Source of the DNA: Acetohalobium arabaticum DSM 5501
GTDB taxonomy: Bacteria > Bacillota > Halanaerobiia > Halobacteroidales > Acetohalobiaceae
Assembly: GCF_000144695.1 (NCBI RefSeq)
Contig: NC_014378.1
Coordinates: 2,229,289 to 2,293,288 of the forward strand
Length of the DNA: 64,000 bases
Reading direction: 5' to 3'
Shown: positions 7,922 to 17,411 of the stretch, in pieces
Numbering within the stretch: the stretch's first letter is position 1
Layout: every line of letters begins with the position of its first letter
Notes under the pieces: generated by a model
Told to the model about the DNA's origin: nothing
Seen by the model: the letters and a program-made list of their open reading frames with translations, nothing else
Databases searched by the model: none
Translations under genes and position numbers: made by a program

Positions 7922-9739
7922 TTACCACGGCTTAAATATAATCCCTCGCTCCTGTAATAATCCTTTAATCTTACCTGCTGCTTCCTTCTCATCCTCAAAC
8001 TCCGGTATATGTAAATCATAATTAATATCCGTAGTTACATCCTCTCCTAACCAGACTGTCTCTATCTTATCCGGATTCACAGTAGTCTTTATCAACTCTA
8101 GATCATCCTGAGTTAATTCCACAGCAGTTACAGCTAAAATAGCACCTGCGTCTAACATAATATTGGATACTTCCGCAAGTCTCCTTAAGTGCTCTTCCCG
8201 ATGATTATTCTCTTCCGTTCCTTTAATATCCGCATCTACACCATATAAGACATTACCGATTCCTAAGAAGTAAACTATCTTGCCATCATTAAATAATCTC
8301 TTCTCTAATGCCTTAGCCGTCGGCTTCTTACCAACATCTTCTTCGCCAGTAATTAAGACTAAAGTCGACTTCTGATTATACTTTTCCGCTCGTTCATCAT
8401 TAGTGATATGGCTCTTCTCCCATTTATAGTTTCTCAGCATTACCTTCTCTCGAACCCAGCTCTGCTTATCCTCTAAGGCTTCCTGTACTATACCGCCGCC
8501 GGCAATTTCATACTCATCTACAATTACAAACCGGCTGGTCTCAGCTATTTCATTGGCTAAATCGAAGGCAATTGCTTTATCTAGCTTCAAGATACACTCA
8601 GCTACATCATGTCTCTCTATCTCATTCTTGGCTTCATTCTGGCTTAAATCCGAAGCATCAATCACTCGTTTTATCTCTTCAATTCTGGCTCTTACTTTAG
8701 TCGTACCGAGCTTCAAATGGTACTCTTTATTCTTAGTCATCTCATTTCTACCTAACCAGAAGATATTGGCTCTAATCCGCGATGTAGCCTCCGGCTGCGG
8801 CTCATCATCAATAGTAGCTACCTCACCGCGGGTAATATAGATCTGTTCCTCCAGCGTAAAGCCCGTAGACTCTCCTACACTGGCACTAACTGTTGTTGGT
8901 TTGTTAAAGCCTTCAATCGACTTAACCGTACTCTTCTTCCCCGAAGGATAAAACACTACCTCATCGCCAACACTGACCTGTCCAGAGGTTATAGTCCCCG
9001 CCACAATCCGGCGGTTGTCGCCGCCTTTAGTGAACTTATAGACATCCTGAACCGGCATTCTAAAGGGTTTGTCCATCGGTAACTCTTCCGCATCAAAGCT
9101 GTCCAGCACTTCCAGCACAGTCTCATCTTCATACCACGGCGTATTATCAGATAAACTAGCAATATTATCTCCTTCCATACCGCTAACCGGTACAAAAGTC
9201 TCTGGTTCAATATCTATCTCATGTAGAAATTTAGTGTAATCCTCTACTATTTCGTTATATACATCCTGATCATAATCAACTAAATCCATCTTATTGACCA
9301 ACACAACTATCTGATCAATCCCCAACATCGATAACATATAACCGTGCCGCTTAGAATTCTCCTGGATTCCTTCATCAGCATCAATCACCAACAGAGCAGC
9401 CTCAGCTCTAGCTGCTCCTGTCACCATATTCTTCAAAAACTCAATATGTCCTGGCGCATCGAGAATAATATACTCCCGCTTATCCGTCTCAAAGAAACAC
9501 CGCGCCGAATCTATAGTAATTCCCTGCGACTGTTCATCCTTTAGAGCATCCAACAAGAAAGCATACTCAAACGGCTTAGAATTCTTACGACAAGTCTCCT
9601 TAACCTGTTCAAGCTTACCTTCAGGTAAAGAATCCGTATCAGCCAATAACCTACCAATAATCGTACTCTTACCATGATCAACATGACCAGCAATAACTAT
9701 ATTCAAATCTTCCTTCTCTTCAGCTAATTCCGTAGCCAT
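7922..9739 (-). CDS. cysN: Sulfate adenylyltransferase GTPase subunit fused to a degenerate APS-kinase-like domain
   Basis: 605 residues. The N-terminal two-thirds is a translation-factor-type GTPase with G1 GHVDHGKST (residues 18-26), G3 DAPGH and G4 NKMD, followed by beta-barrel domains: the CysN/NodQ layout that uses GTP to drive APS formation with CysD. The C-terminal 150 residues align by eye with APS kinase ([21 protein letters not shown] matches its conserved helix). However, the P-loop reads GEEDVGKK instead of GxSGxGK(S/T), the DGDNxR motif reads GIGNVLY, and the ISP nucleophile segment is absent. The fused kinase domain is therefore probably inactive or regulatory. The partner cysD is upstream, separated by two introns. 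Confidence 0.9.
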   Translation of the reverse strand: MATELAEEKEDLNIVIAGHVDHGKSTIIGRLLADTDSLPEGKLEQVKETCRKNSKPFEYAFLLDALKDEQSQGITIDSARCFFETDKREYIILDAPGHIEFLKNMVTGAARAEAALLVIDADEGIQENSKRHGYMLSMLGIDQIVVLVNKMDLVDYDQDVYNEIVEDYTKFLHEIDIEPETFVPVSGMEGDNIASLSDNTPWYEDETVLEVLDSFDAEELPMDKPFRMPVQDVYKFTKGGDNRRIVAGTITSGQVSVGDEVVFYPSGKKSTVKSIEGFNKPTTVSASVGESTGFTLEEQIYITRGEVATIDDEPQPEATSRIRANIFWLGRNEMTKNKEYHLKLGTTKVRARIEEIKRVIDASDLSQNEAKNEIERHDVAECILKLDKAIAFDLANEIAETSRFVIVDEYEIAGGGIVQEALEDKQSWVREKVMLRNYKWEKSHITNDERAEKYNQKSTLVLITGEEDVGKKPTAKALEKRLFNDGKIVYFLGIGNVLYGVDADIKGTEENNHREEHLRRLAEVSNIMLDAGAILAVTAVELTQDDLELIKTTVNPDKIETVWLGEDVTTDINYDLHIPEFEDEKEAAGKIKGLLQERGIIFKPW

Positions 9740-9919
9740 TAACGACTCTCCTCTATCTTCAAGAATTTGTTTTGGACACGAGACTTACACGAGACTATTC
9801 ACAAGACTAATTCATAATAACATCTTTCAATATTTCATAAAACAAATAATAAACATAATTTTTTGCTCTCACTTATTTAACTCAATCTATATTTTTGTCT
9901 TTAGTCTGTGTCCTGTCTG

Positions 9920-11825
9920 GTCGAGTAAGCGGAACCTTACGATTCCAACTCCTCTACAAAACCGTACGTGCCATATTACGGCATACGGCTTTTCACTCAA
10001 TCATTTACAAAGATAACTTTTACCAATTTTCATCCTAATAGAGATTTACTTTGATTTTAGGTTTTACTATCTGATACTTATTAAGAAAAAGTTTAAACTT
10101 ATCCCAACCAAAACTTTTCTTTTGACTTCTCCTATTTAACCATTTATAGACGAGCTTTCTTATTCTACGAAAGAATCTTTGCATACTTCTCCAATTGTCT
10201 GATACAGCGTAGTAATTATATGTGCCTATAAGTTTCCGATTCAATTGCCTCATAAATTCCTTAACCGGTAAAATTCTACTGCTCCTTATCCAATCCTTGA
10301 ATTGTTTAATACCTCGTCTGAACCGTTTCTTACTTGTTTTTCTTTTGAGCCGTTTTATCCCATCTTTACATTTACCCATATAATGAGTAAATCCTAAGAA
10401 ATCAAATGTACCATTACTATCATCATCGTCATCTGTAAGTTTAACTATCTTGGTTTTCTCCTCCGACAATTCCAGTTCAAATTTGCTCAGTCTCCCTTGT
10501 AGGGCTTTATAGAAACGGTCAACATCTTCTTTAGTCTCAAAACAGAAAATTATATCATCTGCATATCTCACCATGTATGCCTCCCCTTCTAAGTGTTTCC
10601 GGACTATACGATCAAACCAGAGGTCTATAACATGGTGAAGATATAAATTTGCAAGTATTGGAGAGCAGACTCCGCCCTGCGGAGTTCCCTGAGTTGTCTT
10701 CCATTTCTCTCCCTCTTCCATTATACCAGCACGAAGAAATCTAACAACCAGACGTTGTAAATTTGGATCTTGGATACGGTTATCCAGAAACTTCATCATC
10801 CACTTATGATTCACATTATCGAAAAATCCTTTAATATCTGTATCTACTACATATTGTATCCCGGGTTTATTAATTATTTTCCCCAGTGACCTTAGTGCGT
10901 CATGACAACTACGGTTGGGACGAAATCCAAAGGAACATTCCAGAAAATCCTCCTCGTAGATAGCATTAAATATTTTCGTCAATGCTTTCTGTACTAACTT
11001 ATCTTCATATGTTGGAATCCCTAAAGGCCTTTTCTTACCATTATCCTTTTCAATATATACCCGCTTTACTGGCTGAGGCTTGTATGCCTGCTTTTTCATT
11101 CGAGCAACCAGGTCCCTTACATTATCCCGTAAGTTTTCTTCATATTTAGATTTAATAACTTCATCTATGCCGGCTGCCTTATTAGCATCCAGTTCATGGT
11201 GACACATAATCAGCATCTCTTCATTGATTAAGTGTATTAGAGAAGTAAACCTCTCTTTAGGTCTAGTTCTAGCTACCTCTGCCATTCTATCCAGTTTCGT
11301 TCCCATACTTTCCACCTATCTCTGTGTATAGATTTGTCTATCTCTGCGTATAGAGTATGTTTCCCTTTCAAGAACTATCTTGTGTGACCACCTTCCCATC
11401 CATGGGAGTTACCCCACTTCTACGGTACTATGTAGTCATCCGACTTCCTGTGACATTGGATGCTCTAACTTTATTATCACTTGATACATCCTATCTCTCT
11501 AAGTAGAAGTCACAGGACCTCCCAAGTTGATATATCATAACAATGTAATGCATGCGGTGGTCTTCGACCCCGGGGCGACTCTGTATTCTTGCTTTACGAC
11601 TACAGAGTTATTGCCTTCTGTTCTGACAACAACATCAGCCTCTCCCAATGCACACAATTTCGGAGCTCAATCTCTTCAGTTTACACTTACCGCCTACACC
11701 CTAACTGTTTACGCTTAACATTTACAGTCACCTATAAATGTCCAAAACTCGCTACGAGTGACTTGCTAAGTCTTACTCAGTAGGGATTCCACCTACTATA
11801 TGATATACCCTTTTCCTTGGCGCAC
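9920..11825 (-). mobile_element. Group II intron 1 (complete, 1906 nt)
   Basis: The minus-strand element begins GTGCGCC at 11825, the conserved 5' end of group II introns, and ends CTCGAC at 9920. Domain V is visible near 9957-9993: on the minus strand GCCGTATGCCGTAATATGGC followed by ACGTACGGT, which folds as the catalytic hairpin. About 510 nt of RNA domains I-III precede the maturase frame in domain IV. The boundaries are set by comparison with the second copy (11963-13869): identity stops exactly at these points on both sides. It sits in an intergenic repeat between cysD and cysN, so no gene is interrupted. Confidence 0.92.
10035..11315 (-). CDS. ltrA: Group II intron reverse transcriptase/maturase
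   Basis: 426 residues encoded in intron domain IV. KRPLGIPTYEDKLVQKAL (RT blocks 1-2), the FGFRPNRSCHDAL segment, TPQGGVCSPILANLYL and the catalytic YMVRYADDIIF (YADD) are intact, followed by a basic maturase domain X ending SFGWDKFKLFLNKYQIVKP. I see no C-terminal HNH endonuclease, so mobility would rely on nicked or single-stranded targets. The protein assists intron splicing and reverse splicing. Because the second intron's maturase is frameshifted, this copy probably serves both. Confidence 0.95.
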   Translation of the reverse strand: MESMGTKLDRMAEVARTRPKERFTSLIHLINEEMLIMCHHELDANKAAGIDEVIKSKYEENLRDNVRDLVARMKKQAYKPQPVKRVYIEKDNGKKRPLGIPTYEDKLVQKALTKIFNAIYEEDFLECSFGFRPNRSCHDALRSLGKIINKPGIQYVVDTDIKGFFDNVNHKWMMKFLDNRIQDPNLQRLVVRFLRAGIMEEGEKWKTTQGTPQGGVCSPILANLYLHHVIDLWFDRIVRKHLEGEAYMVRYADDIIFCFETKEDVDRFYKALQGRLSKFELELSEEKTKIVKLTDDDDDSNGTFDFLGFTHYMGKCKDGIKRLKRKTSKKRFRRGIKQFKDWIRSSRILPVKEFMRQLNRKLIGTYNYYAVSDNWRSMQRFFRRIRKLVYKWLNRRSQKKSFGWDKFKLFLNKYQIVKPKIKVNLY

Positions 11826-11962
11826 TGTCAGTCCATGTCTTTATTTATTTTTTCATCTTCAATCTATCTCTTCTTTTCCATACAATTATCCAATATATTT
11901 CGAATAAATATTTCTAATTATTAATTCTCTATTTTTTGTTCTTTCAGTCTATGTCTTATCTA
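11826..11962. other. 137-bp spacer between the twin introns
   Basis: AT-rich intergenic DNA with no reading frame. Both ends carry the GACAYRGACTGACA / AGACATAGACT repeat blocks that the introns occupy, so before intron entry the locus had two such blocks in the same orientation about 140 bp apart. Confidence 0.6.
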
Positions 11963-13869
11963 GTCGAGTAAGCGGAACCTTACGACTCCAACTCCTCTAC
12001 AAAACCGTACGTGCCATATTACGGCATACGGCTTTTCACTCAATCATTTACAAAGATAACTTTTACCTATTTTCATCCTAATAGAGATTTACTTTGATTT
12101 TAGGTTTTACTATCTGATACTTATTAAGAAAAAGTTTAAACTTATCCCAACCAAAACTTTTCTTTTGACTTCTCCTATTTAACCATTTATAGACGAGTTT
12201 TCTTATTCTTCGAAAGAATCTTTGCATACTTCTCCAATTGTCTGATACAGCGTAGTAATTATATGTGCCTATAAGTTTCCGATTCAATTGCCTCATAAAT
12301 TCCTTAACCGGTAAAATTCTACTGCTCCTTATCCAATCCTTAAATTGTTTAATACCCCGCCTGAAACGTTTCTTACTTGTCTTTCTTTTGAGCCGTTTTA
12401 TCCCATCCTTACATTTACCCATATAATGAGTAAATCCCAGGAAATCAAATGTACCATTACTATCACCATCGTCATCTGTAAGTTTAACTATCTTGGTTTT
12501 CTCCTCCGACAATTCCAGCTCAAATTTGCTCAGTCTCCCTTGTAGGGCTTTGTAGAAACGGTCAACATCTTCTTTAGTCTCAAAACAGAAAATTATATCA
12601 TCTGCATATCTCACCATGTACGCCTCCCCTTCTAAATACTTCCGTACTATACGATCAAACCAGAGATCTATAACATGGTGAAGATATAAATTTGCAAGTA
12701 TTGGAGAGCAGACTCCGCCCTGCGGAGTTCCCTGAGTTGTCTTACATCTCTCGCCCTCTTCCATTATACCAGCACGGAGAAATCTAACAACCAGACGTTG
12801 TAAATTTGGGTCTTGGATACGGTTATCCAGAAACTTCATCATCCACTTATGATTCACATTATCGAAAAATCCTTTAATATCTGTATCTACTACATATTGC
12901 ACCCTGGGTTTATTAATTATTCTCCCCAGTGACCTAAGTGCGTCATGACAACTACGGTTGGGACGAAATCCAAAGGAACATTCCAGAAAATCCTCTTCAT
13001 AAATAGCATTAAGTATTTTCGTCAATGATTTCTGTACTAACTTATCTTCATATGTTGGAATCCCTAGAGGCCTTTTCTTACCATTATCCTTTTCAATATA
13101 TATCCTCTTTACTGGCTGAGGCTTGTATGCCTGTTTTTTTCATTCGAGCAACCAGGTCCCTTACATTATCCCGTAAGTTTTCTTCATATTTAGATTTAAT
13201 AACTTCATCTATGCCGGCTGCCTTATTAGCATCCAGTTCATGGTGACACATAATCAGCATCTCTTCATTGATTAAGTGTATTAGAGAAGTAAACCTCTCT
13301 TTAGGTCTAGTTCTAGCTACCTCTGCCATTCTATCCAGTTTCGTTCCCATACTTTCCACCTATCTCTGTGTATAGATTTGTCTATCTCTGCGTATAGAGT
13401 ATGTTTCCCTTTCAAGAACTATCTTGTGTGACCACCTTCCCATCCATGGGAGTTACCCCACTTCTACGGTACTATGTAGTCATCCGACTTCCTGTGACAT
13501 TGGATGCTCTAACTTTATTATCACTTGATACATCCTATCTCTCTAAGTAGAAGTCACAGGACCTCCCAAGTTGATATATCATAACAATGTAATGCATGCG
13601 GTGGTCTTCGACCCCGGGGCGACTCTGTATTCTTGCTTTACGACTACAGAGTTATTGCCTTCTGTTCTGACAACAACATCAGCCTCTCCCAATGCACACA
13701 ATTTCGGAGCTCAATCTCTTCAGTTTACACTTACCGCCTACACCCTAACTGTTTACGCTTAACATTTACAGTCACCTATAAATGTCCAAAACTCGCTACG
13801 AGTGACTTGCTAAGTCTTACTCAGTAGGGATTCCACCTACTATATGATATACCCTTTTCCTTGGCGCAC
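11963..13869 (-). mobile_element. Group II intron 2 (near-identical copy, 1907 nt)
   Basis: This copy is nearly identical to intron 1 throughout, with the same GTGCGCC start (13869), domain V (about 12000-12036) and CTCGAC end (11963). It is one nucleotide longer because of an extra T in a T-tract near 13134-13140, which breaks the maturase frame. The flanks are GACTGACA on the 5' side, identical in the last 8 nt to intron 1, and TAGATAAGACATAGACT on the 3' side, the equivalent of CAGACAGGACACAGACT at intron 1. Both introns thus retrohomed into homologous repeat blocks, or one copy arose from the other. Confidence 0.92.
12078..13359 (-). pseudogene. Group II intron maturase, frameshifted copy
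   Basis: The N-terminal part (from ATG 13359, MESMGTKLDRMAEVA) and the C-terminal part (RT core with YADD and domain X, stop at 12078) match the intact maturase of intron 1, but they lie in different frames. The break is a run of seven T at about 13134-13140, where the other copy has CTTTTT: one base inserted plus one C-to-T change. A few further substitutions (for example KSLTKIL for KALTKIF) show some divergence. The RT core could only be made by frameshifting or an internal start, so I treat the gene as inactive. Confidence 0.9.
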
Positions 13870-13897
13870 TGTCAGTCTATGTCTAATCCGTTATCTT

Positions 13898-14779
13898 TTA
13901 CATATAACCTTCCTTACGAAGTTCCTCGAGTCCTCCACCATCTTCCTCGTCTTGTTTCCTCCCAGCACGTTCAGCAATATTAGAAAACTTCCCACTCTCT
14001 AATTCCTTAACTATCTCCTGCGGTGTACTGGCCGTCGACTCCACCGGATCAGTACAAGGATTACAACCTAATGAGCGGTATCTAGTACCGTCTCCCTGAT
14101 CATAATACAATGAAACCATCGGAATATTCTCCCGCTCAATATAACGCCAGATATCTACCTCTTTCCAGTCCAGCAAAGGATGAACCCGCACATGAGTCCC
14201 CGGCGCAAAGTCCGTCTTATACTGATCCCAAAACTCCGGCGGCTGATCACCGAGATCCCAATCATTATTCGTATCCCGCGGTGAGAAGTATCTCTCCTTA
14301 GAACGGGTACCTTCCTCATCAGCTCTGACACCGACAATTACTCCAGTATACGGTTCAGGATTCTCTTCTACTTCATACTTACCGGTATTATGATTCATTC
14401 TATACCGCGGCCAGGTACCATTTAATGTCTTCTTCAATGCTTCCGACTTCAAATTCTTACAGCACTCTATCCGCGTAGTATTGCCGTCAGGAAAAGTCTC
14501 CTTATTCTCTAATGCCGCTTCATTCTGTCCGTAGATCATATCCAACTCCCACTCTTTAGCCAATCTATCTCGATGTTCAATCATCTCTGGAATCTTATAA
14601 TCAGTATCTATATGTACTAAAGGAAGTGGCACATGTCCAAAGAAAGCCTTCCTTGCCAGCCATAATAATACAGTGCTGTCCTTCCCAATCGACCATAACA
14701 TCGATAAATTATTAAACTCACTATAAGCCTCTCTTATAATGTGAATACTTTTATTCTCCAACCGATCCAAATGATCCAT
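13898..14779 (-). CDS. cysD: Sulfate adenylyltransferase subunit 2
   Basis: 293 residues, close to E. coli CysD (302). [22 protein letters not shown] is the PP-loop of the family (SIGKDS form), and [12 protein letters not shown] and [16 protein letters not shown] match conserved CysD segments. With the CysN GTPase it makes adenosine 5'-phosphosulfate from ATP and sulfate. It is the upstream gene of the block cysD-[two introns]-cysN-DUF2061. No APS or PAPS reductase is seen in the window, and the genes lie among polysaccharide genes, so activated sulfate is more likely destined for sulfotransferases than for cysteine synthesis. Confidence 0.95.
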   Translation of the reverse strand: MDHLDRLENKSIHIIREAYSEFNNLSMLWSIGKDSTVLLWLARKAFFGHVPLPLVHIDTDYKIPEMIEHRDRLAKEWELDMIYGQNEAALENKETFPDGNTTRIECCKNLKSEALKKTLNGTWPRYRMNHNTGKYEVEENPEPYTGVIVGVRADEEGTRSKERYFSPRDTNNDWDLGDQPPEFWDQYKTDFAPGTHVRVHPLLDWKEVDIWRYIERENIPMVSLYYDQGDGTRYRSLGCNPCTDPVESTASTPQEIVKELESGKFSNIAERAGRKQDEEDGGGLEELRKEGYM

Positions 14780-14857
14780 AAATTAACTTCCTCCCTAATC
14801 ACATTAATATATTTCCCCGAAGCAACTCTTATTGATATTATTCCCAATACTCTACAA

Positions 14858-15090
14858 CCAATATAATTCCAGAGCGACTCTTAAAACTGGTCTGGAGCCA
14901 TGGAAGTCTGTAGATCATTAATTTTTGCTCCTAGCCTTGTCAATTAGAGCAATAATACTATCTTCTTGCTCCATAAACTTCTCATCACATAGCCAGCATT
15001 GGTCTGTATGCTGGCTAGGGCGGAAGACCAGTTTTTGACAGTGAGCGAAACAGGACGTTGAGCGAACGACAAGCGGCGGAACTATATTGG
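14858..15090. repeat. Nested-hairpin repeat, copy 1 (loop carries an insert)
   Basis: The outer stem CCAATATAATTCC (14858-14870) pairs with GGAACTATATTGG (15078-15090), one mismatch. The inner stem AAAACTGGTCT (14883-14893) pairs perfectly with AGACCAGTTTT (15025-15035). Conserved blocks GAGCGACTCTTAAAA before the inner stem, and TTTTTGACAGTGAGCGAAAC then AGGACGTTGAGCGAACG after it, are shared with the other copies. The usual 18-nt loop (GGAGCCATGG...GGCGGA) is split by an insert of roughly 110 nt, which contains its own perfect 10-bp hairpin (TAGCCAGCAT / ATGCTGGCTA, near 14990-15017). Confidence 0.8.
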
Positions 15091-15133
15091 CTATGCTAAG
15101 CAATAGCAAGCGGAGGAGATATATTAACTAATT

Positions 15134-15799
15134 TTATCTCGCTCCATCTCCAAAAATAACTACTAATACTGTTTTTAATAATATCATAATATCCAATAAT
15201 AGTCCCTGTTTTTCTATATACAACAAGTCCAATCTCGACTTCTGATGTGGGCTTAATTCATAACCTCCAGTTACTTGTGCCAATCCTGTTACCCCTGGTT
15301 TAACCTTTAATCTATCTATGAAATTAGGATAATCTTCACTAAACTTCTGTACAAAAACAGCTCGTTCAGGCCTGGGACCTACTAACGACATATCTCCTCT
15401 TAAGATATTCACAAACTGGGGTAATTCATCTATTCGAGTCTTGCGAATGAATCTACCTACTTTAGTTACTCGTGAATCATTCTTTTTAGCCCATACCGGT
15501 CCTGTTTTAGATTCAGCATTCTCTACCATCGACCTAAACTTATAAATTGTAAACTCTTCACCATTCAAGCCCAATCTATCCTGTTTAAATATAATCGGAC
15601 CAGGACTTTCTAACTTAATAGCGATAGCTGTTATAATTATTATTGGGAAGGAGAGTATAATACCAATTATAGAAGCTACTATATCAAGTAATCTTTTTGT
15701 GGCTAAATAAATCAGATACCCTAAACTTTCAACCTCTTTACGTTCAACAATTATCTCATTATTCTTAGAATTAATAACTTCAGACTCAGACCTAGCCAC
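15134..15799 (-). CDS. Initiating sugar phosphotransferase (short form, bacterial sugar transferase family)
   Basis: 221 residues from the GTG at 15799, which has GGGGGAGGG 8 nt upstream; an ATG at 15832 has no ribosome site. One hydrophobic segment (LLDIVASIIGIILSFPIIIITAIAI) is followed by the catalytic core: KFRSMV, KTRIDELPQFVNILRGDMSLVGPRP and PGVTGLAQV. These are the hallmarks of phosphoglycosyl transferases that load the first sugar phosphate onto undecaprenyl phosphate. It has the short single-anchor form, not the five-helix WbaP form. It closes the export/control operon (Wza, Wzz, CpsD, CpsB). A paralogue is at 37702-38403. Confidence 0.92.
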   Translation of the reverse strand: MARSESEVINSKNNEIIVERKEVESLGYLIYLATKRLLDIVASIIGIILSFPIIIITAIAIKLESPGPIIFKQDRLGLNGEEFTIYKFRSMVENAESKTGPVWAKKNDSRVTKVGRFIRKTRIDELPQFVNILRGDMSLVGPRPERAVFVQKFSEDYPNFIDRLKVKPGVTGLAQVTGGYELSPHQKSRLDLLYIEKQGLLLDIMILLKTVLVVIFGDGAR

Positions 15800-15871
15800 T
15801 ATCCATTCCCTCCCCCAAATCTTATAAATCATCAGTTATCTGTACCACTAATTAAATTAAAGAAAAATATC

Positions 15872-15886
15872 CAAATCCCTTCATTT
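15872..15886 (-). promoter_or_regulatory. Shared upstream motif AAATGAAGGGATTTG (site 1)
   Basis: On the minus strand, 73 nt before the sugar transferase start, AAATGAAGGGATTTGGATA is followed by TTTTTCTT. Nearly the same string precedes the paralogous sugar transferase (38541-38555), and shorter matches lie upstream of ugd (40375-40386) and of the envelope gene at 56703 (57728-57740). Here no good -10 box follows, so it may be an operator rather than a promoter. Confidence 0.4.
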
Positions 15887-15899
15887 GTAGCATTTTTTT

Positions 15900-16676
15900 C
15901 TAAATCATTGATAGCATCAGCTGCAAAAAGCCTTTCTTTTCTTCATAATACTGCGGTTCTATAACCTCTATTTCCTCGTCCTTAATAACCAGCTGGGCAT
16001 TCTCTAAATACTGCTTAGCCTTCGAACCAACTATTTCTTCTAATCTCTCCCGTCCCTGCTTAAGACATACTTTCCTGCGGCCATTAGAATGAACATCCGA
16101 ACCTATCAACTGAACTAGATTATGCTTAACTAAGATCTCAGCTGTCTCTTCTACCTGCGAACCAAACATACCTAACAGACTTCCAGCATTCAACTGGGCA
16201 TAAATTCCATCCTGAATCCAGTGATAAAGCAGATTAGGCTTCTGTTGAATATAACTATACCGCTCCGGATGGCTGATTACTGGAGTATAACCTAATATCT
16301 TTAGATCATAAAAGATATTCCGTATTTGGCTGGGCTTCTTATCCATCGGAAACTCTACTAATAGATATCGGCTGCCATTGATAGTACTAACCTTGCCCTG
16401 TTGAATATACCAGCCCAGGTCAGGTGTTATATAGGCTTCTGCCCCGGGCAAAATTTCAATATCAATTCCTGCCTGATCAATCACCTGCTGAAGCTTAGCT
16501 ATCTTCTCTTCAGTCTCCTCCGGAGTCAAACGACATCCTTCCTCCAAATAATGCGGAGTTGCCACCATCTTTGTTATCCCCTGTCGTGCTGCTTCTTTAG
16601 CCACTACTAAAGCTTCTTCTATATCATCAACTCCATCATCTACTCCTGGTAGAATATGACTATGTAGATCAATCAC
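15900..16676 (-). CDS. CpsB/YwqE-type protein tyrosine phosphatase (PHP domain)
   Basis: 258 residues from GTG 16676 with GAGGTGAG upstream. IDLHSHILPGVDDGVDD (H5, H7, D13/D14) is the metal-binding start of the PHP fold; ATPHYLEEG, ISHPERY and IGSDVHSNGRR supply further metal ligands. This is the Firmicute-type manganese-dependent phosphatase (CpsB, YwqE) that removes phosphate from the tyrosine cluster of the CpsD kinase and so controls chain length and export of capsular or exopolysaccharide. The cognate kinase is the next gene upstream. Confidence 0.93.
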   Translation of the reverse strand: MIDLHSHILPGVDDGVDDIEEALVVAKEAARQGITKMVATPHYLEEGCRLTPEETEEKIAKLQQVIDQAGIDIEILPGAEAYITPDLGWYIQQGKVSTINGSRYLLVEFPMDKKPSQIRNIFYDLKILGYTPVISHPERYSYIQQKPNLLYHWIQDGIYAQLNAGSLLGMFGSQVEETAEILVKHNLVQLIGSDVHSNGRRKVCLKQGRERLEEIVGSKAKQYLENAQLVIKDEEIEVIEPQYYEEKKGFLQLMLSMI

Positions 16677-16703
16677 TTTATTTACTCACCTCATTTAAAT
16701 TCT

Positions 16704-17411
16704 TTAACCATAATAATTATAATAACCGCTGTAGTAACTATTTGATTCCTCTGCTGGATACTTAGTTAAGACAGTTCCAATTACATTAGCCTGTACCTTC
16801 TCTAGCATCTGTTGGGATTTAGCTAGAGCTTCTTCATCAGTCTCCTGAGCTGCTACTACCAACATGACACCATCTACTTTATTGGCTAACAGCCTTGAGT
16901 CAGTCACTGCAATCACCGGTGGACTATCAATTAATACTATATCCGCTTTATTTTCTGCTTGCTTGATTACTTCTTCCATCTTCTGTGAACCCAGGAGTTC
17001 AGCTGGATTAGGCGGTACATTTCCACCGCTGATCAAACTTATTCCTTCTATATTAGTTTTCTGTAATCCTTCCGCAAAGTTTAATTCTCCAGTTAATAGA
17101 TCGCTTAAACCACCAAAATTAGTTATTTCAAAGATACGGTGCTGCATTGGTTTTCGCATATCTGCATCAATAACAATTACCTGCTGTCCATTTTCAGCCA
17201 TTGATACAGCTAAATTAGCTATTGTAATCGACTTTCCTTCCTGGGGTACACTACTAGTTATCACCATCGTCTCTAGTGGATCATCAGGGCTTAAGAACTC
17301 AATATTAGTTCGTAAGGTCCGATAAGCCTCTGCTAACGGGGATTTAGAACTATAATTAGTTATTAATTCTACATCACGGCTCTGAATCCTCTCTCTTCTT
17401 TCTTTATCCAT
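16704..17411 (-). CDS. CpsD/CapB-family tyrosine kinase (BY-kinase)
   Basis: 235 residues. I place the start at ATG 17411 (MDKERRER), with GAAGGG about 9 nt upstream and an 8-bp overlap with the Wzz gene; earlier in-frame starts lie inside that gene. VITSSVPQEGKS is Walker A, VIVIDADMRKP is Walker A' and ADIVLIDSPPV is Walker B: the BY-kinase fold. The C-terminus SYYSGYYNYYG is a cluster of six tyrosines, the autophosphorylation tail. As in Firmicutes, the kinase is separate from the membrane activator (Wzz/CpsC), which is encoded immediately upstream. Confidence 0.93.
   Translation of the reverse strand: MDKERRERIQSRDVELITNYSSKSPLAEAYRTLRTNIEFLSPDDPLETMVITSSVPQEGKSITIANLAVSMAENGQQVIVIDADMRKPMQHRIFEITNFGGLSDLLTGELNFAEGLQKTNIEGISLISGGNVPPNPAELLGSQKMEEVIKQAENKADIVLIDSPPVIAVTDSRLLANKVDGVMLVVAAQETDEEALAKSQQMLEKVQANVIGTVLTKYPAEESNSYYSGYYNYYG

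Larger units (their letters stand above)
9775..11839. repeat. MITE-like intergenic repeat, copy B (interrupted by group II intron 1)
   Basis: The sequence from 9775 starts GACACGAGACTTACACGAG, matching the right end of the repeat at 4049-4232. From 9903 it carries the ACACAGACT/CAGACAGG block, both in inverted orientation relative to copy A. Intron 1 splits the block after 9919; it resumes at 11826 with TGTCAGTCCATGTC. Removing the intron restores GACTGACA/CAGACAGGACACAGACT on the minus strand, against GACTAACA/CAGACAGGACACAGACT in copy A. Confidence 0.55.

Noticed and set aside
11527..11783. Plus-strand frames inside the 5' part of intron 1 (and identical ones at 13571-13827)
   Set aside because: They lie in structured intron RNA domains on the opposite strand and recur only because the introns are copies.
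14918..15109. Minus-strand peptides sharing RSTSC...HSQK-like words at 14918-15109, 47604-47792 and 55339-55536
   Set aside because: The likeness comes from translating the nested-hairpin repeat; frames and ends differ and there is no consistent start site.
16864..17325. 153-codon plus-strand frame
   Set aside because: Antisense to the CpsD kinase gene, whose Walker motifs and tyrosine tail are clear.
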